Shown here in pieces: positions 57,346 through 64,000 of a stretch of DNA of 64,000 nt. Origin of the DNA: Agelas oroides (lineage: Eukaryota; Porifera; Demospongiae; Agelasida; Agelasidae); assembly GCA_949130485.1 (NCBI GenBank), contig OX422195.1, positions 1,783,566 through 1,847,565 of the forward strand. Reading direction: 5' to 3'. Numbering within the stretch: the first letter of the stretch is position 1; every line of letters begins with the position of its first letter. The position numbers were made by a program, and so were the translations under genes. A model generated the notes under the pieces. That model searched no databases, was not told the DNA's origin, and saw nothing but the letters and a program-made list of their open reading frames with translations.

Positions 57346-57639
57346 TAGTCTCGCGGAGCCAGACTCTCACACGAAAAGCGGGAGAGAGTCTGGTGACACT
57401 CGCATATTGAGTTGGTGCTAACAGCCCCAGGAATTTCTGGGGGCGATAATTGACCATAAGTGAGTTACCGTTTGAGAGTCTGGCTTCAATGTCACTTCCA
57501 TGACTTCCTTTCAATCGCACACTTGTTCGCACCTACTTAATTACCTACTGACTTGCTGACAGGGCAACACCAACTCAGTATGCGAGTGTCACCAGACTCT
57601 CTCCCGCTTTTCGTGTGAGAGTCTGGCTCCGCGAGACTA
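57346..57639. mobile_element. MITE TAGTCTCGCGGAGCCAGAC with perfect 9-bp duplication
   Basis: A 294-bp element with inverted arms of over 60 bp (through ACACGAAAAGCGGGAGAGAG and CACTCGCATA..GAGTT). GGCTAAGAT flanks it at 57337-57345 and 57640-57648. Confidence 0.88.
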
Positions 57640-57970
57640 GGCTAAGATAGGCCTCTGGCATGCGTTCACCGCGGGAAGGCCACTTGCTCGCAGTCGACGC
57701 AGCAAACCATCAAGTGGCAGTAAAGTCGGAAGGAACCAGGACTGCAAGCGCGCATTTAAAACCAGACAGAGAAAGAGGAGGAATACTCTACAGCAGACTA
57801 GAGCACTCCATCAATTTCTTCCTTTCGTTGCGCTGTTGACTCTACTAGTCGCAGTTGGGAGCAGGAATAACAACCTCAACAACTCCCTGTGTCGACTCAC
57901 CAGCGCCTACTTCGTACCAATCCGTCTAGCATCCACACTCCTCCTCGTTGGATCGGAGAAATGTAGGTCG

Positions 57971-58159
57971 ATGGACAAACGTCGAAACGCAGAAGTTGGA
58001 ACTAGAGTTGGAACCCCGTCGCTTCCTGGGTGTTCTGTTGTACCGATACTCGCCATTTTGCTCATCATAGCTGGAGACGTGGAATTGAACCCTGGCCCCT
58101 TCAAGCTAGGTAACGGCATAGTTTCCCCAGACCCTAATGGCAAGAGTCTATATTACTAG
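57971..58159 (+). pseudogene. LINE leader fragment with a 2A ribosome-skipping motif
   Basis: From ATG 57971 a 62-residue frame contains the hydrophobic run VVPILAILLIIA, directly followed by GDVELNPGP (58073-58099). This is a full match to the 2A consensus D(V/I)ExNPGP. Seventeen residues later it stops at TAG. Hydrophobic leader plus 2A at the protein start is known for non-LTR retrotransposons (and some NLRs) of sea urchins, sponges and cnidarians. No reverse transcriptase follows; a palindrome begins at 58178. The frame is open upstream to about 57836 without ATG. Confidence 0.65.
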
Positions 58160-58177
58160 GCTCTTATATTAGCGTGT

Positions 58178-58273
58178 CAGTTGCTCTAAGGCTGCTCTTT
58201 AAGCCAGCAATTCGAGCTATTATAAATTTTCAAGTTCGAATTGCTGGCTTAAAGAGCAGCCTTAGAGCAACTG
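58178..58273. repeat. Near-perfect palindrome after the 2A fragment
   Basis: Arms of about 38 bp, CAGTTGCTCTAAGGCTGCTC and its complement, around GCTATTATAAATTTTC. Confidence 0.88.
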
Positions 58274-58776
58274 AAAAATATGCGTATTTCCGGGCTACCT
58301 TAATTTTACCTCAAGATATGACTTTCCAAAGTTAAATGCTACCGTACCGATTTTATTATAAAAAGTGGTTAAAACAAAAAAATACAGGTGAGAATTTTTG
58401 AAATGCACATTCTTACTGGAAAGAGGAACCAAAAAGCTTCAATTTGATGTGTGTTGTAAGGCTATTGATCAAAATTTCAACTGTAGTGACAGCTATGCAA
58501 TTTTGTGTTTGGACTTGCTACTTATATAAGAGTGTGCAATTCCCTAATGGTTTCTACATAGTTACAGCAATCTCTGGCAGCAGTGAATACGGTACATGTA
58601 TGCCTTGATGGATTATGCTAGCATAATTTTGAGAATAATAGGTAGCAAAAAGCATCGAGAATTATTTGAGAATAATAGGTAAAAAAATTCTAATAAAAAG
58701 GTCCTAGTTTTGAGACAGAGCTTCCAAACTGGGCTAATGCTTGCAGGCTGATATTGCTTGTACAACTGTCATCAGT

Positions 58777-59460
58777 GGACAGGACTAAAACACGGAACAG
58801 ATTAGGAAACGGATCGAAAAAACGGATCGATCAAACTTAAGATTTGTAGCCCTTCAGGTCATGGGAAGAGCTTTCACGGTCGTGGTTTAACATCAGCACT
58901 GGTCACCAGAATGTCCATGCAAGTTTTTCCTCCCGCGACTCCGTGCGCGACTAGCTGAGGTAAACAGAATTCAATGCGCGGCAAGTTGGTCTTGTTCCCA
59001 GGCCACTGCCTAGATTTACCAACTTTGCACGTAGCTAACAATTTTTAAGATTATTTTTTGCTGCGGGTGGTGAACCTAATAGCAAACGTTATTTCATGGA
59101 CAAACCGCTGGTGACAGAGGCCTGCAATGATGCGAGTGATGCTGAGAATAGAGACCCATGGGACCTGCCCCATGTTATCACGAATGTCTAGCACTGAACT
59201 GGCATGCTTTGAATTTTTGTTTTTGCCTGTAGGCTAGTTGTTTTGTGTGATTTGCCTGTAGGCTATTTGAAGTTATGTTTCTATGCATGTACGATTTTTG
59301 CCTGTATATATAGGCTATCGTGAAGTTATGCATGGTGCAGTACTTTTAGTATCATTGCTGACTTTCTTGTCTAGATTCTGTTCCAATCCCTGAATTTGCG
59401 GTTTATCACAATCCGTTTTTCGATCCGTTTCCTAATCCGTTCCGTGTTTTAGTCCTGTCC
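58777..59460. mobile_element. TIR element with 8-bp target duplication
   Basis: GGACAGGACTAAAACACGG and on to about 50 bp is matched by the inverted sequence ending CGTGTTTTAGTCCTGTCC. GTCATCAG occurs at 58768-58775 and 59461-59468, with a one-base T offset on the left. An 8-bp duplication fits hAT- or P-type elements. The interior is non-coding. Confidence 0.72.
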
Positions 59461-59592
59461 GTCATCAGCAGCCTCTGAATAAGTTTTTTCTATTCTAAAT
59501 TCCTCATTTTCATCCCAGCAGGAATCATCTCTTGAGGACTATATTCAGTTATCAGTTATGTTACAATATAATCGCCGTTCATAATGAACAGC

Positions 59593-60366
59593 ACTGAAGT
59601 GCAGAAACCTCGGCGCAAGCTAGATGATAAGTGTTTATGCTTGCCATATGTGTTCGGTTCTGTTCTTGCCTGTGCAATCAAGTCTGCTCACGTGTTTCAG
59701 GAGCTCTCTTACTCACTTCGCGGACTTTGTCTCTCTCTTTCCTCAATCCTCACTAATAACTCTTCCTCAGACAGTAAGGCTTTTCTACGTTTCATTGCGT
59801 TCTCAGGCTCCCAACAGCAGTACACCGTGCCTTCCTTTTCTTCGATGCGAAGGCATGGCCACAGTCACAAACTGACCTCTTCACTGTGACGTGCACCACG
59901 GTATTACACTGTGGGCATACCTTTCTCAGACGCATAGACCTATTGCACTCCGTTGCATGCACTACGGTATTACACTGTGGGCATACCTTTCTGAACCTCT
60001 CGTAAAAGACAGTCACAAGCGTCTAGCAGGTCTAAGTTCGACGGAAAAACCACAATACCGCGTGCTCTAAGTTACATTACCATTACGTACGTGTTACGGA
60101 GAGGTACACGGAATCATTGCACGTGAAGAAAATGGCTGACTTAGTCGCACGGTATACATAAGTTTATAACACTTCTAACTTTTGAACTAAGGAATTTTAG
60201 AGAAAACGACTTTTTAGTTTACTGCATTTTCCGCGCTGTACCCGCTGATACCTCTCGTTGGACACCTAAAGGCACGAGAAGGCAGAATAGAGAAAATGGA
60301 CACACAGACACACACACAGACACACAGGACAACTACTGTAACCCTCGCGCATGCGCGCCGAGGGTT
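59593..60366 (-). mobile_element. Second zinc-ribbon element, shortened
   Basis: A sibling of 41517-42602: it starts with AGCACTGAAGTGCAGAAACC and ends with the hairpin AACCCTCGCGCATGCGCGCC. On the minus strand, 60016-59792 encodes two copies of a KVCPQCNTVVH zinc-ribbon half, then CDCGHAF and KKRKAR. The rest of the protein is frame-broken. Confidence 0.5.
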
Positions 60367-60836
60367 AATTATTATATATTTGTACAGTTTGTGGGGCTAT
60401 CTGTATAATCTATTTGGTTTAGGAATAATAGAAAAGAATATTATATAGGTAGTATGATAAGAATAATAGGTGAAAATACAAGAATAGGGTAAAAAAAAAG
60501 AATAATCCATCAAGGCCTAGTGGGGACTCTGTAGGACTACACTACTAGACTGACCTTAATGCAAATCGTCTGAATTAAAAAAAAATTATTTACAATAAAC
60601 TTAAAAGCAGCTCCTTGGTCTGTGTAACACAAGACTAGACTGAGATTTGGCTCTTTGCTACTGAATCAAGAGCGTATATGTGCAGCAATAAAAGTGACAT
60701 CATCATGCACTCCTACTACAATGTACCGGTACATAAATATATCTGTACATAACGTTGGTGCAGCACTGTCAGTTGGGCCTGAGCTCTACATAAGTCTGCA
60801 AGCTAGACTGCTGGAAAGATCTACCAAGAAGGATTA

Positions 60837-61613
60837 CAGTGGAACCCCTCTAAAGCGAACACCATTGGGCCCCAACAACAAGCCATTTGCTATCTGAGTT
60901 TCAGGAGAGTGAACATACTTCATGCATGGACAAGAATGTTAAAATAATTTCACTCATCTGCATCACAGCTGCCAGACTACTTGCTTGTGATGCGGATGGG
61001 TAAAACGTTAGGCTAGGATGAGAAGGTGATTGCTGTAATGTGTTTTGGATTCTTAACCAATCTGTTCACAGAATTTACTGTCCATGCATGTAACATGTTC
61101 ACTCACCTGAAACGATAACAAATGCTTGTTGAAATGACAATTCCCTTTTTACAGCAATAGCGAGGTGTCCGTAACTCAGGGGCTTCCAGTATATTTCCGG
61201 TAGGTGTGGTACTGTGTCCGTAACTCAGGGGCTTCCGGTATATTTCCGGTAGGCGTGGTACTGTGTAATCGGGCTGTTGAGCACAACGTGGCTACGTTTC
61301 CAGAGCTTTCCCTTGCTGTACGCTAGCAAGGAAGGCTAAGCGGAGGCTAATACTACGAGTAACAGTCCTCAAGTTGTTAACTCCAGCAGCGATGGTAGAC
61401 AATCTTGCTGAAAAGGTGGACGAGTGTCCACTAAATCGAGGTCGTTAAGAACTGTTTGTGTACAATTGGGACCGCGAAAACTGTCCATTATACTGAGTAG
61501 CGGGGTGTCCGCTATTCAGGGGTTGCTTAAGTATTGAAGTTAACGGAAGGACAGTCGGGACTTTTGGAATTGTCCGTTATATCGTGGGTGTCCGCTGTTG
61601 AGGGGTTCCACTG
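60837..61613. mobile_element. Pogo/Tigger-like MITE
   Basis: A 777-bp element. CAGTGGAACCCCTC at the left and GAGGGGTTCCACTG at the right are flanked by TA (60835-60836, 61614-61615). CAGTGGAACC ends and TA sites are typical of pogo/Tigger elements. Internal GTGTCCG(T/C)AACTCAGGGG blocks are tandemly duplicated near 61150-61260. No transposase is present. Confidence 0.75.
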
Positions 61614-61740
61614 TAGCATGTGCCATTCATGGAGAGCAATGGTACATTCTTGTTTTGTACTATCAATGATAGCATACAGAACACACTGCACTCAAAACTG
61701 TTAGATACGGCAAAAACAAGTATAGCTCCATACCTACCTA

Positions 61741-61855
61741 CGGAGCTATACTCACAAGCCAGACCCTTTCCATTCCGCAGTACCAACCACTTCCGTGTGC
61801 CAATACTGAAAGCAATCAATGCTGTGGACCAGAAAGGGTCTGGGTTGTGAGACTA
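61741..61855. mobile_element. MITE, CTCACAAGCCAGACCC family, degenerate
   Basis: A palindromic copy with CACAAGCCAGACCCTTTCC at the left and AAAGGGTCTGGGTTGTGAG at the right. It resembles 34195-34382, including the CAATACTGAAAGC interior. Confidence 0.7.
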
Positions 61856-63065
61856 ACATAGCTATATTATCTACAGTTACAGCCACCAGGTGGTACACCA
61901 CGGATATTTTTCAATAGCTCTGTAATACCATGCTTCTGTACAGATGTATATATGTAGCTACTCATCATTCTAGAGGTCATGACCCTTTGTGCATGGGAAT
62001 ATGCAAGTAGGAGTGAACAAATAAGATTTTTTAATTCAGATTTGCAATAAAGTCAGTCCAGGTGTCCAGTCCAGTGTTTACAGACTATTGTCCCAGCGTT
62101 GTGAACACTGTAGCAAAAGCCCACATTTATATTGCTGTGTTTTCATAGCTTAGCATATCCACTGCTGATCGGCTACATTGTACTGTCCAGTTGGTAGGGA
62201 GGTGTACATCATGCCGGCGCAGTTTGAGCATAAGTACTCATATAGCTGTGAGCATACGAGTATAATTCTTAATCCAGATCACAATAGAACAATTTTGCAA
62301 AGTTATCATGTGAAGTTACACATTGGCAAGCACCTTAGTGTGAGGCTGATAATCATGAAGTGTAGTTTGTATTAATTTTATATTCATGTGTGTTCTTTCC
62401 TATGCCAATTCAAAGAATGTGGTGCTTTACATAGTAAAGGTAGTCACATAATTGTAGTAACTAAATAGTGTGCTGAAATAACAACATTGCAGCATATATG
62501 TATACCGTCACACTGTAGTTGGCATGGGCACATGCGCACATGCATTGTATACACATGGTTGTGTCAACACTTGCGAATGCTGTGTGAATGGCTGTCTCCA
62601 TGCAATTGTGCTTCAGCGCAAAAGCGCAAGCAAACAGTGACTGCCTCAGAATACGCAGGTAGAGTCTAGCAAACACAGGTTAGGGATGTCGTTTAGTTGC
62701 CCATGAAATAGCCCACAAATAGCCCACCAAGTGGCTTTGTCAGGCAAAAAATCAATTCAAGGGTCCTTTTGCTCAAGAATGCTTCAAAGTAAGTTCAAAG
62801 ACAGGTGAATTCTTTGTGCATGTGTCCCAAATGTTGGATAAGAGTTGCGAACAGTCGCTATACCAGATTTTGCAGCAGTACAAGACTGAGTAGGCAGTTA
62901 CGGGATACCGCTCGCGCGCGCGTAGTTACCGTATATTCTAAATTTACGTACGCACGTTACAATTTTAACTTGAAACAGCCACGACTAGGTGTGTATTTTT
63001 TCCAGCCAAATATAGAGTTCAGCAGCTATGTATATGAAGCAGTTTAACGTCCTAAGTGCTAAAAA
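61856..63065. other. Intergenic, no feature recognised
   Basis: AT-rich sequence with no inverted-ended element or conserved exon that I could identify. A TTTTGCAG-CAGTACAAGACTGAGTAGG stretch near 62870 resembles the putative exon start at 63544. Confidence 0.4.
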
Positions 63066-63675
63066 ATGGATATTGTAGGTCCGGACGGAGAGCTTTTTGG
63101 GATAGCATCAGCTGTCGTAAGTATACAGAAGTTAATAATTGTGTAGTACGTGGAGTTCAGCGGAAAACAGACTGTTTCTTAAAACGCAAGAGGTATTTTT
63201 CAAAAATGCCTTCATCTGGACCTAGAAAATGTTAAGAATTGTCCCTCTGCGTTGCCGTTCCTCCCTTCCGGTTGTTTGCGGAAGCGGAATTTGGCTGGAA
63301 AATTCGCGAACTTTGACCACGCGTGCACGACCGACCCTTAGAGATCTCTCATTGCTTCTCGCTGTGGAAGTTTGTGTCGTGCCTCTCGACTCATCCTTCG
63401 TGTTTTGCAGCTGTAGCCTAACGTACGCAGCCACCGAGAGGTGGTCCATCTGGACTGCTGACCACGCCCACTTCCATATCCCGTAACCTTAAGAGCCCAT
63501 AACTAGCAAATAATTGGGCGCATTACTACCCCAGGTTTCACAGTTGTACGAGACTGAGCAGACTGTTGAAGCACCTGAAAGTCAAACCTCATGCCCGAAA
63601 GTTGCGAAGAGTTACAGGCTTCACAGCAGTACAAGCGGACAATTTATGCAAACTTTGAAGGGCCTGTGGGAATGA
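63066..63675 (+). CDS. Possible two-exon start of an unknown gene
   Basis: ATG at 63066 opens 17 codons (MDIVGPDGELFGIASAV) ending at a good GTAAGT donor (63117). In phase 0 this can join 63544-63675 after a TTTCACAG acceptor, giving 43 more residues to a TGA. Another frame in the same region (63591-63800, MPESCEELQ...) is open and may be the real one. No domain was recognised, and further exons may lie beyond the window. Confidence 0.28.
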
Positions 63676-64000
63676 GAGTGGATTTATTACTTGTCATTGT
63701 GAAGGACATAGATGAGGCTAGCAAAACTGGTGTTCCTGAAAAGATGCCATGTTTTGTAATTACCTTGCCTTGTGGTTACTTAAAAAAATTGTTAGAGTAG
63801 TAGGTGGCTAACTTTTAAGCTCAGTAACCTAGCAACTTAGACACCTGTTAGTTACCTTATCAGAATTTTCATACCATGATCTAATCAAACTAGCCACAAA
63901 GTTGCACCAGTGCATATGCACTATTTATGTTGGTGAATAAACAATGAAGTGAGTCACTAGGTGCATGCATACCGTATAATAGGAAATTTTTGCGGAAATG

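Larger units (their letters stand above)
58603..60515. mobile_element. Composite region bounded by CCTTGATGGATTAT inverted ends
   Basis: CCTTGATGGATTAT at 58603-58616 and its complement at 60502-60515 bracket sequence with repeated GAGAATAATAGGTA motifs near both ends. Two other elements (58777-59460 and 59593-60366) are nested within. The outer element may be a short MITE expanded by these insertions. Confidence 0.55.

Noticed and set aside
57836..57970. Upstream extension of the 2A-containing frame
   Set aside because: The frame is open but has no ATG; the first ATG is at 57971.

Overview
The window is animal nuclear DNA. Protein genes are split by many short GT-AG introns (one GC-AG is proposed), there are no operons, and transposon density is very high. 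The mix of dispanin (CD225) genes, Crypton tyrosine recombinase, 2A-peptide LINE leader, Ty3/gypsy and abundant foldback MITEs suggests a marine invertebrate. A demosponge is my best guess, but that is inference from general familiarity and no lineage marker proves it.

Layout. (1) 1-17.8 kb is a cluster of small membrane-protein genes. It holds a partial dispanin gene (+, exons at 770 and 4350), two putative short single-pass proteins (+, 5963-13771 and 14025-14948) and a complete four-exon dispanin (-, 15620-17817). A Ty3/gypsy retrotransposon with intact gag-pol sits in the intron of the second gene. Its 5' LTR is itself split by a 922-bp foldback element that carries a further MITE. (2) 17.9-27.8 kb holds two conserved genes: a six-exon JmjC-domain oxygenase (+), head to head with the dispanin, and a 15-exon adrenodoxin/ferredoxin reductase gene FDXR (-) with an 18-nt microexon. 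The two converge. (3) 28-50.7 kb holds a tandem array of three paralogous minus-strand genes, here called A, B and C. They encode small secreted cysteine-rich proteins that share one six-exon design; I do not recognise the family. Gene A has a first intron of about 10 kb packed with elements: a degenerate Crypton between 465-bp inverted arms, zinc-ribbon elements, CCGTA-ended elements, and foldbacks. Gene C carries a 5-nt frameshift. (4) 50.9-54.3 kb holds the seven-exon gene for RNA polymerase III subunit RPC8 (POLR3H, +), head to head with gene C across a short promoter with an NRF-1-like palindrome. (5) 54.3-64 kb is mostly nested transposons, a LINE leader with a 2A motif, and a possible gene start near the right edge.

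The conserved genes are housekeeping: FDXR feeds electrons to mitochondrial ferredoxin, POLR3H is a Pol III stalk subunit, and the JmjC protein is a presumed Fe(II)/2-oxoglutarate hydroxylase. The dispanin-like and cysteine-rich clusters look like lineage-specific, locally duplicated membrane and secreted families. Exon models come from reading splice sites and phases by eye. All coding exons given for FDXR, POLR3H, JmjC, the minus-strand dispanin and genes A and B join in frame.
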